From Phytoseiulus persimilis (Eukaryota > Arthropoda > Arachnida > Mesostigmata > Phytoseiidae), in the NCBI GenBank assembly GCA_037576195.1, contig JAQZDE010000040.1, positions 36,001-100,000 of the forward strand: DNA of 64,000 nt, written 5' to 3'. Under the pieces are notes generated by a model. The model made no database searches and was not told the DNA's origin. It saw only the letters and a list, made by a program, of their open reading frames with translations. A program made the position numbers and the translations under genes. Of this stretch, positions 38,758 through 52,400 are shown piece by piece. The first letter of the stretch is position 1. Each line of letters begins with the position of its first letter.

Positions 38758-40794
38758 TTAGTCAAACTGGAAAACGCGCTTGTCACGACATTTCGCGAGA
38801 CGTTTGGTTCGAGCCCTGTCTGCGACAATGCGCTCGTACTTGCCGAGTTTCTCAGTCAAGTTGGCGCAGATCGCAAGGGGAGCTCCGAGGCCGAACAACG
38901 TACGGACTTCGGGGTTCAACTGGAGGTGGTGGTGCATGCCAGAACCAAGGATGCCGCACACAGCGTCGTAGGTTCGCTTGTCCTCCCAAGTCCTGACTTT
39001 CAGAGTTTCCATCCCGAACTGGATATTAAAATCGGGCTTGTCTCCGTCTCGAACGGCTCTTTCAATCTCTCTGAAGGAGGCCCTCTGGTATTTACGTTCT
39101 TTCTTGGCACGGTATCTCTTGGAGTCAGTGGCGAGCATGTGGAGGTCCTCGCAAAGTTTTTCGAGGTCATCTCCCTCGAAATCGCTATCATGATCGCGGG
39201 CGATCTCGTACATCATAGCGAGAACTTCACCGGCAGCAACTCTCACATCTACATCGGAGCTATGGAGCAAAGCTGTGACGGTTGCGAGGTTCCTGAAAGT
39301 GGATGAGACACATTAGTACGAACTGGAGAGATTCCGGTATGGCCGACCGGCAGCGCGATCCTCGAATGATCGTATTGTTTCGCCGGGACTCACCTGTCGA
39401 TCAAGTGGTAGGCGCGGTCCTCCGCAACCGTGAGGAGGAGACCCCAAGACTGGAGGGCTGTTTGATGCAGTTTTACTTCGGCAGGAGTGAGGTTCGGCGG
39501 GATAGCCTTGACTTCTCCCCTGCGACAGGACTTCGAGAATATGGCTGTGAACTGCTCCATGACCTCGTGGGTGTTTGGGACTTCTTCTTCTGCGATCAAC
39601 GTCGTGATGGCAAGAGCGGCAGCAATTTTCTCGCGCAAATGGGGTGGTTGGCTTTCGTCTTTCAGATTCGTGATGAAGATTTTGAATAGAGTACGCTGAA
39701 TTTCCGCGCCCTCGGGGGACGCGCCGTACTGGAGAACGAGGACGGCGGCCAGGGTAGCAGCAGTGACCTGTTCCTCGACCTTCCCCCTCCTCATGCTCTT
39801 CTCGAGAAGCTCCGTCATAGTGGCGGGTCTGTTGCCGAGGAAGTCAGGGCTGTATTTGTCGGCCAAACCTTTGCAGAGTGCGTCCAAGCACATCCAACGT
39901 CTTGGAGAGCCCTTTGTTTCCAAGGCGCCCTCGATACAGTCCCTGAGTCTGTCTTCGAAGAAATATTGTTCGGTGAGTGCATCCTCCTCCACGGATACTG
40001 AAAGGAGATTCCTCTTTGAATTGTTTGTAACAAAACGTTTCATGCACTGCGGAACATTCTAAATCCCTCATCGAACTTCAGAATCCCTTGCAATCGTCCG
40101 TCGCCATGAGCTGAGCTTCAATCCCAGTCGAGCCGCAAAATTGGTGAAGAAGGGGCAGTAGATGCGGGAAACGGACCGTTGGGCTGAACGAAAACCTCGA
40201 GGGGTTGTGTGTGCGCTACCATTCGTGGTATGAGACTCCCGTTTCGAGATCTCAGTACATTCCAACTCGTTTTCAGAAAACCAAATTTTGCTTCGCGGAT
40301 GAATAGCGCGAAAAAACGATGAACTTGGAGCCCCAAAATCGACGAGTCAGACTCGCACACTCTGAAGTCGAAATGGGAAAAATGCGACTGGGGGATGCTG
40401 CTGACGCGCTTGCAGCCAGAGAAAGAACGCAACTCTCCGGGTCTCAAACGGATCTACACAACTGTCGCTTCAGAATCAAAGCCCACCGGCACCTAAGTAT
40501 AACAGGTCCTTGACCCGATTCGGTTCAGCGGTAATCAACAGAGGCGAACTTCGACGAGCGGACGACGATTTCTGTCGGTTTAGTTAAGGATTCCGATCGA
40601 ATGAGAACGGCGACGGAACGGAGTCCTCTCGACATGCGTCTAAAAGAAATACTGGCAAATAAACGGCTTATGAAGCTCACCGTTTTCTTGAGATACACGC
40701 TGGACCGTGGAGTCCACGGACATCACTGACATAGTGTCGAAGGATTCGTCATCTGATGAGCCATATTGGCTTCCGCCTTTGTCGGGAAGACGAC
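38758..40794 (-). CDS. IFRD1: IFRD1/2-family protein (interferon-related developmental regulator), first exon not found
   Basis: ARM/HEAT-like protein of the IFRD (TIS7/SM15) family. Vertebrate IFRD1 acts as a transcriptional co-regulator and IFRD2 inactivates idle ribosomes; invertebrates usually have one gene, so the symbol denotes the family. Exons (minus): 40794-40681, 39997-39394, 39292-38758; phases 1, 2 and stop agree, giving 417 aa plus a missing start. The first listed exon encodes the Ser/Asp-rich part (SSDDESFDTMSVMSVDS) matching the vertebrate stretch before the repeats. The middle exon carries the helical repeats (EEQVTAATLAAVLVLQYGA; HQTALQSWGLLLTV). The last has VRVAAGEVLAMMYEIAR, the IFRD_C part LGSGMHHHLQLNPEVR and the basic tail TKRLAKCRDKR. 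The exon at 40794 needs one preceding base, so a short 5' exon must exist upstream; I could not identify it between 40.8 and 44 kb. Confidence 0.9.
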
Positions 40795-40812
40795 CTGGAA
40801 TGGAGAGATGAG

Positions 40813-40831
40813 TTAGGTTAGGTTAGGTTAG
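40813..40831. repeat. Short (TTAGG)n interstitial telomere-type array
   Basis: (TTAGG)3 plus TTAG on the plus strand, the arthropod telomere unit. On the sense strand of the IFRD gene it reads as repeated CCTAA/CTAAC, ending about 18 bp before the acceptor at 40795. CTAAC also matches the consensus branch point, so the array may serve as several branch sites rather than being a telomere relic. Confidence 0.8.
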
Positions 40832-43800
40832 AAGGAATCGTGGAAGGAATCGTCGCAGCGGAGCATATCACGAGAAGAACGCTCGGGAAACCGTATGAGA
40901 TCTGATGGCTTGCAGGAATGTGATGGCTCCACATTTCACCGACAGAAGCAAACGAACAAAGCATGTAGACGCTTCCTTCCTGAGGAACTCGAGCACATCC
41001 GAGCTCCGAACAAATGGAGCCCGACTCCACTCTTCGAGATCGAAATAGCGAAAAGCAGTCAAGATTCGGGTGAAAATTTGCAATCGGAGCACACAAATTC
41101 AGGCATTATTCATCAATTATCATCCACCAAATCATGGATCCGTGGTTGGATGCACGGATAGATTGATTGATGATGCATTATTGCCATTGAAACTGATGAA
41201 CTCAGCGATCGGAGACTCATCGATCCATCTCCCTATATTGATAATTGGGAGGTATGAAATGACGAATGCCTGAAGTTCCCAACTACATTCGCAATGATAC
41301 GGCGCTTAAACCCAGAACATCACTGTCGCCAAAGCTTCAAACGCCAGGCAGGTGCGTCCATTGACAAAAGCGCAAACTCTGGGTCTCTTTTCGAGGCATA
41401 TGATGACACTCCGACCCGTTATCCTCGAACAATCCGAGATTCATCGTCATGCAAACTTATTCTCAAGCTGAGAGAGCAAACGGACGGCGATCGATCTCGA
41501 GATCTTAGCGATCGCGGACTTCGCTTAGCTGTCAGAACGAATTTTCGAGAAATTCTTCAAACGGCTTCAGAGAACGACTCCAAATGTCAGGGAAACTCGA
41601 GGATGATCCTCACGGAGTGCGGGGAAGGCAAGGCAGCTCAAAATAGAGGTGAAATAACACAATACAGTTCCTCCATGTAGGCACGAGCGGACGCCAGATC
41701 TGGGGAACAGAAATGGAAAAAACACCCTCTTGTCACAATCTGGCCAGCTAAGCGCTCTCGATGGCAACTTACGTTCGCTGCGAGTCATCGCCGAAATGTT
41801 AAAAACCGATGACAGTTATTATTCCGGAAAATTAACCAGCTGCACGCGGAAATATCGTAACCACGTATTGGCTTGTTTGCGAAGTCCGCACTTACACCGG
41901 CCCCGGCAGCTCATGCGAATCCCTCCCCCAAAACTACTCTCACACACGAACGTCACAGCTACGTCATCTCTACGCACTCGCGACGGAATCAACGGATCCG
42001 TTCTTATGTTCCTTCCCGAGAATCCACTGCTGGGGCGACAGCACACGCAATACGTTCGGATGAGCGAGAGCTATCACCATCCGTATCGAACAGGTCGAGA
42101 ATTTGAGTTTTCATTCGAATATTGCGCCATGACAAGGTTGATCCGCTCCGTCAGACTCGACGAAACCTCAGAAACAATGAGATCTATCACGAAGATATGA
42201 CGACGAGGAGAATCGGAGCAAATACTCATGACGCCACGGCTGCGCCAGAACAGAATCAACCCAAGGAAAAACTACTCTTCCAATCAGGCAGCAGTCGTGA
42301 TTCCAAGCTTCGAGTGGTGACGTACTGGTCGACCAATCCCGACCTCTTCCTCTCGGATGAATAACCCCGCAACGAACTTTCCACCAAGCCCACGCTTCTC
42401 CTGCACGTTGTCCTCCAGTCGAACTCTCTCCACTGCGCTACATTCAATGACGTCAGTGATGCTCGAACAGGGCATCGGAATGACTCATCTCCATGACGGC
42501 CCGGAGGCTCTGCATCGACTTTCGGGAGTCCATGATGTATTTGTCCGCGGATTCGTCAATTCGCTCGGAATTTCGATGGCTGCAGCAACTCGACACTCGA
42601 GGAGAGCGTTCTGCCGAATGGAGGACCGCGGTCAGATGGGACATGGCGAAACCCCATCGCAACGCGTGTGACCTCAGATGGAGGAGGGCCTGAAGCGGCA
42701 TTTGGGCGCCATGAAGTTCACCGACAGCCGTTCGCATGAGTCACACCGCATTCCGTGGACAATTCTACACGGCGAGCGATGACTCATGAATGGGGCTACT
42801 ACTCCCCATTCAGAATGCCATATGCAGATAGTTGGAGTCGATCTCAAATTCAGCCATAATAAATATGCAGTCGCGATTCGGATCCATTACTACTGAGCAG
42901 GAACTTGGCCGCGATGGCCAACATTATCAAAAGAACGGCACCCGAGAGAACTGAGTCTCAAGAACAATGAATATTTGAGTCTACCAGGAAGCCCAACATT
43001 ATCGGCAAGATTGCGACATTCATCGAGATTCGATTTATAATCCGCACGGATCGACGTCAGGGCTTTCCTACGTTAACTCGAGATTGTGACGTGGATCTAC
43101 TGATTTCTGTAGGTTAGCAGCTGGTGACCGAACAAGCGCTTGAGCGTTCTGAGCGCACCCATCGATTTCACGATGAAATTTTCGTTCATTCCTTCGACCA
43201 GGAGATAGAGCCGAAACTGATTCTCGTCGGAGCCTCCGAACAGCGGATTTGGAGTACGGGAGGGCTCTTTGAAGAGCGATGATGTCACAATGAGCGCTTA
43301 CTTTGGCCGATCCATGTCGAGAAAGGGGATGAGAATAGAGTGCGCCGTTTCGAGCCAGAATATAAGCACCGACAGGGCAAAAGATGTTTAGATTGAATCT
43401 GGAAAGTACGGCCACAAAGCCAGCTGTGTGCAGCCTTGGGCCCAAATAGTCCATCCGTCAGCTCATGTACCGCTGTCATCGGATCTACGTATAAGTTCCT
43501 ATCCCACGACTGCAGGCTTGCCGCGAAACGGGTTGCTGTACATTGTGACTTAACGGAGTTCCGAGCTCTAGTGCTCTCTCCTCATTCCACAGTGCGCCGT
43601 AACGCGTTCTACCGCTGCTGCTGTTACCTCTGTCTGCGCTCCTGTTTCGCAACACCCTCGACGGCGACGACGGGACCCAGTAGTCGCTCAAAAGAGAGGC
43701 ATCTCCAGGTATCTTCTTTTGTCGCGTTGGCTGTTATCGCTCTCAACCCTCAGGCTATGGAATAACTGGAGTGCGTCCGTACGCAATCGATTTTCGCCAG

Positions 43801-45710
43801 CTTTCAGATCACTGCCCCAGAAACGAGGCGGAACTTGGAAGTGGATTCGTTTCGAATCAAGACCCTGAGCTGCGATCCCCGACGACCAACGCTAATAGGA
43901 AACGGATCGCTCTCCGTTCTGAGAGACATATTCGCTGAGGAACAGGAATTCGCCGATCGCCCTCGAAAACGGTTTCATGCCCCCAACCATTCATACATCT
44001 ACTACGCTTAGAACTGCGAATAGTCAGACGGCGTCGCTTATTCATCATCCGATAACTGAATGCTCTCGTTACCGATTCCGTTGAATAGATATCGGAAGGC
44101 GGTGATAGCCCGTGGAGAGAATCGCGAACATAGGAAGAAACCAGATTTCTGCAGCGATTTCATGATGGCAGATGCCGGAAATTCGGAAACATCGCTTGTA
44201 TTGTGACCCGGCGTCTATTGGTCGTCGGCGCAGTAAAAGAGCGCTGGCTGTGCAAGGACCCGCTTCTTGCTTCGACTGATAGAGACCACCTTGAAGGCCT
44301 TGAGGTCCCGTGTTCCACCCCGGACTACGTCACAGCGGCTAGTGCTAGCGTTTCTGAATCATGATTCCTCCACTCGAGCCAGACAGATGCTTTCCACGTC
44401 CAGAGGGCACCGGACTGTCGAAATTCATGGACCCTCATTGTCACTACGAGAGGCTGATCATGTGAGATGGTAGATTGGCACAAGAAACGAATAACCGTCG
44501 AGGTATAGGAATCGAGCTGAATTCACTTGTGCCCCATGTTCAGCAGATCCAAGAGATTTGATATCGCACGCGAAACTCCAGATGCGGAGCAAAGAGCGAT
44601 AACTTGAAACGATTGTGCGTTCATGAGGACTCGTACGACGACAAGAATGCACTGCTTCTAAAATCAAAAGATTACTCAGGCGCCAAACGAACGGAACGGC
44701 GGTCGGCTGTTGCCGAACGACCGACGGAACGTCAAGGCCAACCGTTAGCCATATGGGCGAAGCTTAAAGAATCCACCGCTGTCGAGCACCCTCAGCCGAA
44801 CGCCTCACTAATTTTGGTCCAGAAAGGTGTTCCGATGCGATGTGGATATCATGCGATAAATTCAGAGTCCCTTTTCCGCCTGTCATGCTGATCGAAATCG
44901 TCATCAGATGATTCGCATAACCGGGCCCGTCGACCAATACAGACAACACTACAGATATTTGGACGCAAGCTCTCGCAAAGAAAAGGTCGCGGCGGGTCGA
45001 AATCCGGACATTTGCTCAACGGTCCGTTTAAAGGCTTTGGGCGGGTACGAAGAGCGGGCTCTCTGGCTCCCACGTGTTGGGAAACCTATCGAGGCCCAGG
45101 AGAGAAATCGAACGTCCAGAGCTGGAGCTCCTCCGCATTCGCCAGAACTTCGAGAATTTCCTTGAGAAGAAACTCATCGTTTGCTCCTCAGAACGCCACG
45201 CAGCAGGCTCCGATACTGTTCGTTCCTCGATGAACGAATCGAGAGGGCGCGACCAGTCACCACAGCCAGGGCCCAACGACATCGAACACCACACTAGCTA
45301 TGGATTGCCAACGTTACCTTTCCTCTCGCGTCTCGCGAGCTTCTTCTTCGATTTTGCCATTGGCTTTCTGAACTGACGTTCGTTGGCGACGAGATACAAG
45401 CCAACTGAGGGCACAAACTTCCGCTGCGATCAAAACTTGAACTGGATTGTTACTGTGAAGCAATCCTCAATGCAATCCAGCTGGAGTCACGATGAAGAGT
45501 TTATCAAGAACAAGTCCTGTAGCCGCTTACTGTAGGATGGCTATCACAACTGAATGTACAGCTTACTAACTGCTTCTGGACTGCAACTGAGAACACTACT
45601 ACAACAGTCGACTGCAGGCTGGCAGAATACCACATGGCTAGAGAGCGAACCGATATAAATATGGCCGTCCGACCGCAGCGAGGACTTGAGGGGCGTACCA
45701 CGAAAGGGTA

Positions 45711-45748
45711 TCACGTGGCACTTTAAGAGAGTGTATGAGGCCACGTGA
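45711..45748. promoter_or_regulatory. Inverted pair of CACGTG E-boxes near a TATA-like element
   Basis: TCACGTGGC (45711-45719) and GCCACGTGA (45740-45748) form a perfect 9-bp inverted repeat with a 20-nt spacer; each arm holds a CACGTG E-box, the site for Myc/Max/USF-type bHLH factors. TATAAATA lies about 50 bp to the left (near 45653). No transcript can be assigned, so function is speculative. Confidence 0.25.
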
Positions 45749-46228
45749 CCAGGCGAAACGGCTAGTTTGGAAGCGCGCCCGGTTTGAAAAGGCATGCCAC
45801 AGAGGGGCCGGAGGTTGGTGGGACAAAATAGACAAGAAATGTGCCCTTAAAACGTAAAAAACGTGCGTAAAATCCATTTATGTGACCTATCCCTCACTCT
45901 CCATTGTCCCGCCCCTTGATGACGTGATCATGTCCCTCGCATGTACTCTGAAATTCGGATTCAGCCCTCACCTGATCTCGCCTACGCTCGTTCCGAGAAA
46001 ACGTGGCGGGGCGGAGAGCAAAGTTCGGATTGCTTCGCGATCTCTGAAAAAATATGCGATCTCGTTTAGATTACATTTCAGGGGTGATAGACTGCTTGCG
46101 GTGCGCCACGAGCGGGGTGGGCGACCCGGGCAGTATTTTAATCATCGGAATTATTCCACAGGACCATCAATTTCCTTCACGCAGCGTTCCAGGAAACGAA
46201 GGCAGAGTGGGGTTGATTGTTCTGCCGG

Positions 46229-46271
46229 GCTCCGTTCTCTCCGTTCGCTTCCTCCGTTCACTCCGTTCTCT
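46229..46271. repeat. Degenerate CTCCGTTC tandem repeat
   Basis: About four imperfect copies of CTCCGTTC-type units within 43 bp, pyrimidine-rich on the plus strand, with no associated gene. Confidence 0.6.
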
Positions 46272-47348
46272 CGAGAACAGAACTCGCAAATCGCGCTTCA
46301 GCATGACATTGACCTGAAGGCCGGACGACGTTATTCGGATGTCTTTGATCGCTTTCGCTGAGACCGGGTCTGCAGATGGCGGAATCGAATGAAACGGAAG
46401 AACGGCGGCCCGTCCTTTGCTTTGGTGGAATATATGTTCCATTGGTGTCATCCAGTCTCTTGGAACTGCGTCGACTCGGAATGTATTTCGGCGGAAGTTA
46501 TTCATGAGTTTGTCATGACGCCTGACGATGAAAATAGCGCCTTTGTCATATCTGCGGAGAGAAGCCCTCTAATAGATTGCAGCTCGATTCGTCTACCTCA
46601 CTCCACGGAAGATTGCTCGTGATAGTATTTTTCTCCGTAATTTCGATCGCATTGAGAACCATGGCTCTACATAATTCTGAATAAGAGAGGCCCGAAATTG
46701 TTCTAGCTCCCAGGAACATATGCGGGGTAGGTCTCAGTGCTGCATGCTTGAAGTTCAAAGTTCTGAATAACATCCAAATAGTGGTCATACTGCAGTTTAA
46801 GGGGGAAACTAGTGCGGAGCCTAGAGGCTCTTCAGCTGGATTATACATTGGAAGGACTAAGCGTCCGCATTGGTCTCCAATCATGGCAATCGAACTTTCG
46901 TCCTGAATCATGAACGAAAGCAGATGCGTGGAAATTTATCCTCGTTGTGCATTCCTGTACACAAGCGTACTGTCCTGCGAGCGTTTGTGGAAGCTCGCTG
47001 AATCCGGCCACAGTGACTCTGAGTACACCGTGTTGATTTTAGGTGGTGAATATTTTGTTGGCAGAGCTGTATGAACGGTGTCCTATACTGGACTCACTTC
47101 GGAGGATGGGATCAGACTTATACTTGCTAAGCCATGGGATGGGCCATCCAAGGTATCGATGAGCATGGTTACATCTCGTACCAAGGGAGGTGGAATAAAA
47201 TTACTCGTCATTCAAATGATCGCGTAGTAAGTATGCCGGAATCGCGGGGCGCTCGAATGGAAACGGAGCGCTCGCCGTATCAATGTCGAGTTGCAATCTC
47301 CCTCTGAGATCTTCCCAACTGTAGACTGATCACTGTTTTTCACTCTAG

Positions 47349-47607
47349 GATTTGAAATATGTGCCCACCATGTTGCTACAACTCATGGATACGACATTGC
47401 TAAGTACGCGGTAAGGTTTGCCCAGGCTGGCCGATCGGAGCTCGCAGCGTCAAACTCAACTTGCCTCGTAGTACAAAGAGCCCTACTCATATCACTGACG
47501 TTACAGGATAGATTTCCATTGCGCCAGCCGACCGTACAATGCTACGGACAATGTTACGAACGCGTCATGTACATGTTCGTTCATCATGAGGTTGAGAACG
47601 TAGAGCG
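47349..47607 (+). CDS. Possible pair of small exons of an unknown gene (frame unresolved)
   Basis: Two short intervals have matching canonical splice signals: 47349-47410 (preceded by CACTCTAG, followed by GTAAGG) and 47507-47607 (preceded by TTACAG, followed by GTGAGT). In one phase they read FEICAHHVATTHGYDIAKYA joined to DRFPLRQPTVQCYGQCYERV, giving three cysteines with a C-x3-C pair, loosely like odorant-binding-type small secreted proteins. In another phase the join gives a different peptide ending in a stop. An upstream piece ending with GTAAGT at about 47227 fits only the second phase. I recognise no family with confidence and no start codon or signal peptide is fixed. Confidence 0.25.
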
Positions 47608-50600
47608 GTGAGTGACGGAGAACGATGTCAGGTGGAGCCAACCCAGTAATTCCTGCGATCCCAGCTAAACTGGCTTGGTCCTGATCGCAAGCTCAATTCA
47701 TTCGAAAAGACTCCCAGTGGTCCTCTCAGAGCTCACTCATTGAACATTCCGTGGGCGCAGCAGCAATGTAACATCAACTAGATGAGGTCCGCCTTCCTAG
47801 TCGATGTCATCCAACGATCTATGGGCCCAGATGGCGGACTCGAGCTCACTCTATAGTGATTTCGCCGCTGCTGAAAGTATTTCTACAGAACGAAGGGATA
47901 CCATGGAGCAAGCGGTGGACTGTGGGGTGAAATTCGAAAGTTTTTTCGGGAGGAACGCATGGAAACTGAGTTCCCTGAAAACGATGAACTGGGCTCTTGA
48001 ATCGTGGTCCGGAGAGCTGAATTTCCTCAGAGTCGTCATCTCGGAAATCTGGTGAGGCTTTTCTCCAGCACTTTCTACTGGCATTTGCATCGTTTTGTTC
48101 GACCGATGATCCACCGAGTATCCTTCGCTGGCTTCGTCGAGGGTCGACTTGGGATTGCTAGCCGCGTTTAACAAAAGCAATCGGTGGGTCATTGCGACCC
48201 CTAAAATCCCGGCCGGCGGAGCACCGGAGTCTCCGCGATGCGTTCTGAGCTCGATTGCGAGCCAGTAATTTCATCTCAACGCCCCAGCCACCGAAACAGG
48301 TTAGATATCGAAATCGATTCTATACCAACATAGGCATGAGGGTGCCGACGGAGCATCTGATTAGAAGGCTTCGACGGACGCGGGATTCCCAAGCTCTCAA
48401 CTGAGATACCGATTGACTAACCCGAAAATTGATCGAGAATATTCCGAGTCCAAAGAGGGAGCTCGCAAGATCGATTCTCGGGCATCTGTTACCGGACCGG
48501 CGTCTTTGTGTTGGGCCGATGGTCGGAGAAGCTCCCGTTCGGAATCTCTCCCACAATCTCTCGGATCTCTCTTGGGATCGGATTGATGAGCTCAAAGACC
48601 TTTTCCACCGGCTTGCAGTCGAGTCGTGGAAATCCCAAAGCGAGTGATTTTTGTACATTCGGAACCGCGAACGTCCCTCATCGAAGTTACAACTCATGCT
48701 ATTGGAAAGTTTCCGATAACGGCAATACCACAGTTACCAGCGAGATCCATCCTATTTGAATGGATTGAGAGTTTGAAAACTCGTATGTTGGTGGAAGCTC
48801 TAAATGGCATTGGTGAGACGCCGATAGATCTTCGCTCCAGAGAGCATCTTTCCCCAAACGTAAATTATCCTGACGGCGGTCGAATCGGGCGTTTCATCAG
48901 GTCGTGGACTTTCTCGGAAACTAGGGACTCATTATGAATGAGCTGGTCTCCACAGTTCTACCTCCAATCTCGCGACCTGCACGAAGCCACGGCTGGAAAT
49001 CCGATTCCGGGGAGCCGGTGTGCGCTGTGATGCTCCATTTCAGTCTGCTGCTTTCCCGTATTCCCCAGTGTGGCAAGATTGGTGGATCAAGAGTAACCTC
49101 AATCTCGCGTTTGTCTTGCTCGGAGTCGATGAACGTCACGACAGATAGGTAAGAATCGCACATAGCTAGCAGTCTATCTTCTTATCTAGCGGGTCCATGA
49201 GTCGCTGGATTTATTTCGCGACAAATAATCCCTGAGCTAGGAGCAGTGACGTTGCGACGGATATTGAAGGAGGACGACTCGTATTAGTCAAAATGGTGAT
49301 CGGGGTACTTCGCCGAACTGTCATTTGCCACTCGGATTTCTTTCAAATGCAGATTCTTGATGGAGCGGGACATACCTCAGAGAAATCCGAAGTTTACGGA
49401 GCTCCGGAGAGCCAAGGAAGACTGGGCGCCCAGACATGCGAAGCCCGTCGAGTGGCGTGGTGGTCATGACCTGAGGTTGCCATCCGGTGGTGAAATAACG
49501 CGATGGCTGCAAGGAAGCAGCTCGAAGAACGATGACGACTGAGGTCGCCTCTCGAGTGAATCCCTCGGAAAATATGTATCGGTTCTGAGTGATGGGACCA
49601 TTTCCAGGGACCTCCGCACTTCGTGATAATTTCTCCCGCACTCAGATAACACTGTTGTCTTCGGGTGTTTCACGGAAACCAGTCACGAGGATGACTTGCT
49701 CCTTGTTTCGGAGAGAAGACTTGACGCGAATTTCAAGTGTGAAACACGGCCCAGAGCAACGAAAACGCTGGAAGCTCTATTGATGTGGTGCAGGTGAGCA
49801 ATCGAAGATGCTCTCTTCTTTCGAGGTTTTGAATCTCCTGTCATTGAAGCTAGGGCTGCTGGAAAATCACAGTCAAGAATGAGAAAATCCGGAAATTTGA
49901 GGGTATTCCGGAGAGAAGTGAAATCGCACGAGTTTCGCGGAGAATTGGAACATGAATGGAACGAATCAGAAAAACGAGGTCCATTTTGTCTTCACGGATG
50001 GGGATGATTTCGGGTGGGATCATGGAGAGAGCCTGCCGCTGAGCCTGAGAACAGGTTCGAGTGGGCTACCAGAGTGGAGAGATCGGCTCGGAACATGAGA
50101 ACGGAGACGAATAAGAACATGGAAAAGTGGCAGTGAAGTGGTGATACACATGTGTCTGCGGGGCCGGCCTCACGCTTGGTGGCACCCTGTGCGGACGACC
50201 AGTATATATTCAAGGACTGGGTCAGAGCTGGTCCTGGAATCTGCAAAATTCACAGCAGCAACGCGCAGACCTCGCGAATGAAATCACTGTGTGGATGCCA
50301 TCGGATCATCCACTCATTCGGATCAAAAGTAGTATTCCTCGAACTCATTCGATGATATACTTCCGGTCAATCAGATCGTTACTCAGTTGATAGGATCGAT
50401 TCTCGAATCATTCGGATGTTCACTCCAGTTGATCGGAGCATCCCCTACCAGAACCCTGGAACGCAAGCCTAAAAACGTGCTCGGGTAGTGAAGGCCACTT
50501 GGGGCGTTGAAAAAATAAGTTCGTCCGAAATCCGCCATCTGAGGCACAGCGAAATGGTTCATCCAACATCCTTTCTGAGATGCGTGAATACAGCAGCCTG

Positions 50601-52069
50601 GTCGGAGACTGAAGAGAGCGCAGGCATTGACAAGCATGCACGTCACTCTCTCGATCTGCCTCGTGATTTGTTGACCAAGTTTCCAACTCGACTCTCCGCG
50701 CTGATCTCGGAACGATACCTTCTTGCGAACGATTCCAGCCGTGAGTTCGGCGTCAACTCAGACACAATATCGGGTTAAGCTGCAGCTCTGTGTCTGTCCC
50801 CTGCCTCTGCTCCTCCTGCCGGTCCTGCTTTTTGCTTATGGGAATCGAAGACACCGATCAGCAGGTGTTCTAGCATTGACCGCTCTATTTTGTAATCTCG
50901 AGCCGATTTCCTCGGGAGGTTGGCGGCAACTCTCCATTGTTTGGCTTTCTTCGTTCCGATATCAGATTGCGGAGCGTAACCTTCGTCGGCGGCCCTCCTT
51001 CCCGGGTCTCATGGCGTTCGGCAGGCTCTGTGTGAACCTTGTTACGATCACGGCAAGGATAGTTCCGCTGATTGGCCAAATATGCGGAAAACTGATCGGA
51101 AACATCCCCAATCATTGAGGAAATATCCCCAATGCCGTGGCGAAGATCCGAGTAGGGGCAGAACGATGATGATACGACAAACGCAACATGCGCCGTCACG
51201 AGACCGGGCGGTTTGATCAAGGGCAGACACAAAGAACTTGTGATCTACCCTGGAGAGTTCCCCTCCTTCTGGAGGACTTTCATCTCAGAATTCGTGATCT
51301 GAGGGATCTGTTATCTTAGGGGTCCGTTATACTCGGCATTCCAGGGTGGCTTCCTCGGGCTTCATCTTCGGCGTCGATTGTGCGGATCCGGTCTGAACTC
51401 TTTGAGCAGAACGAAGCAGGGACCAACAAATGAGTCGAGGAATTAGTCATGACTTCTTGATACAAGCCTTGTGGTAGTCCTTTGCGGAAACGTTATATTT
51501 CCTAGGGTAAGTATCCGCATGCCTGTCTCGAATCGATTCGCTGTCTCGGATCAGCGGGAATGCTTTATTAGCCAAGCACCCTCAAAGAGAGGGGTGCTCG
51601 CGGAGATTTGGAACATTTGCACGCCCATACTATCAGCCAGGCGTCCTCTTTCGAGCAAGCGCTCCAGGTGGCTCGAAGAATCTTCCGGGGCTCCTAGCAA
51701 TAGGAGGAATACGACCAGTTAGGGAAGCCATTGGCTTCCAAGAGTCCGTTATTCTGTTTCCCTATGTTCCCGCGGGCTTCGAATTTGGAGTTGGTGAGCG
51801 TCCACGTGAGAGAAAAAGACTCGATGCGTATGCGATGGTTCCGATCCTTCCAGAAAATGCGCCAGCATGTCCTTTCCTTGTCCTCGTACTTCGAGGGACG
51901 TGACCATGGTTGCCGTTCATCCCGCTCAAATGCCGTAGAAATAAGTATCTCAATGTCTTCATCATATGTCTTCTCACATTCTCGGCTGGCATGTAGATAA
52001 TGCGTAACCATGTTCAGCGGACGAAGCAGAACGGTCGATGGAAGTCAGTCTCAATTCAAGTTCGATGCG

Positions 52070-52400
52070 CGCAGTGGCGTACCCAGGGGGAGGGGCAAGG
52101 GGCCATGCTCTAATCAGGAATGCAGCCTGCTCTCTCAGTTTATCAATATTTACATCGCCACATCCAGCCTCGATATGACCCCTCACAATCAGTGTAAGTC
52201 GGGCATCTCAGGTCCCCTGCTCCAGCCAGCAACCCATGATGCCCAACACCGATGTCGCTTTGCCCTGTTGAACGTACGAAGACAGCGTAACGCGGTCGAT
52301 GACCGGCCCCCGATTGCGCTGGACGTGCAGTGGCGAACGAGGCAGCCAATTGGCTCCCCACAAAATCCCCAAAAGTACCTCCCAGAGTAGAACATCGATT
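52070..52400. mobile_element. Probable DNA-transposon remnant
   Basis: CAGTGGCGTACCCAGGGGG (from 52070) is the kind of terminal sequence seen at the ends of many animal cut-and-paste transposons, and a related word CAGTGGCGAACGAGGCAGCC occurs on the same strand at 52328-52347. Frames between them have no intact transposase. Family assignment is not possible from the sequence alone. Confidence 0.35.

Noticed and set aside
43097-43479. Minus-strand exon pair (containing PNPLFGGSDENQFRLYLL) as a gene
   Set aside because: Peptide looks plausible, but the only splice options give an intron of about 37 bp or break the frame, and no family is recognised.
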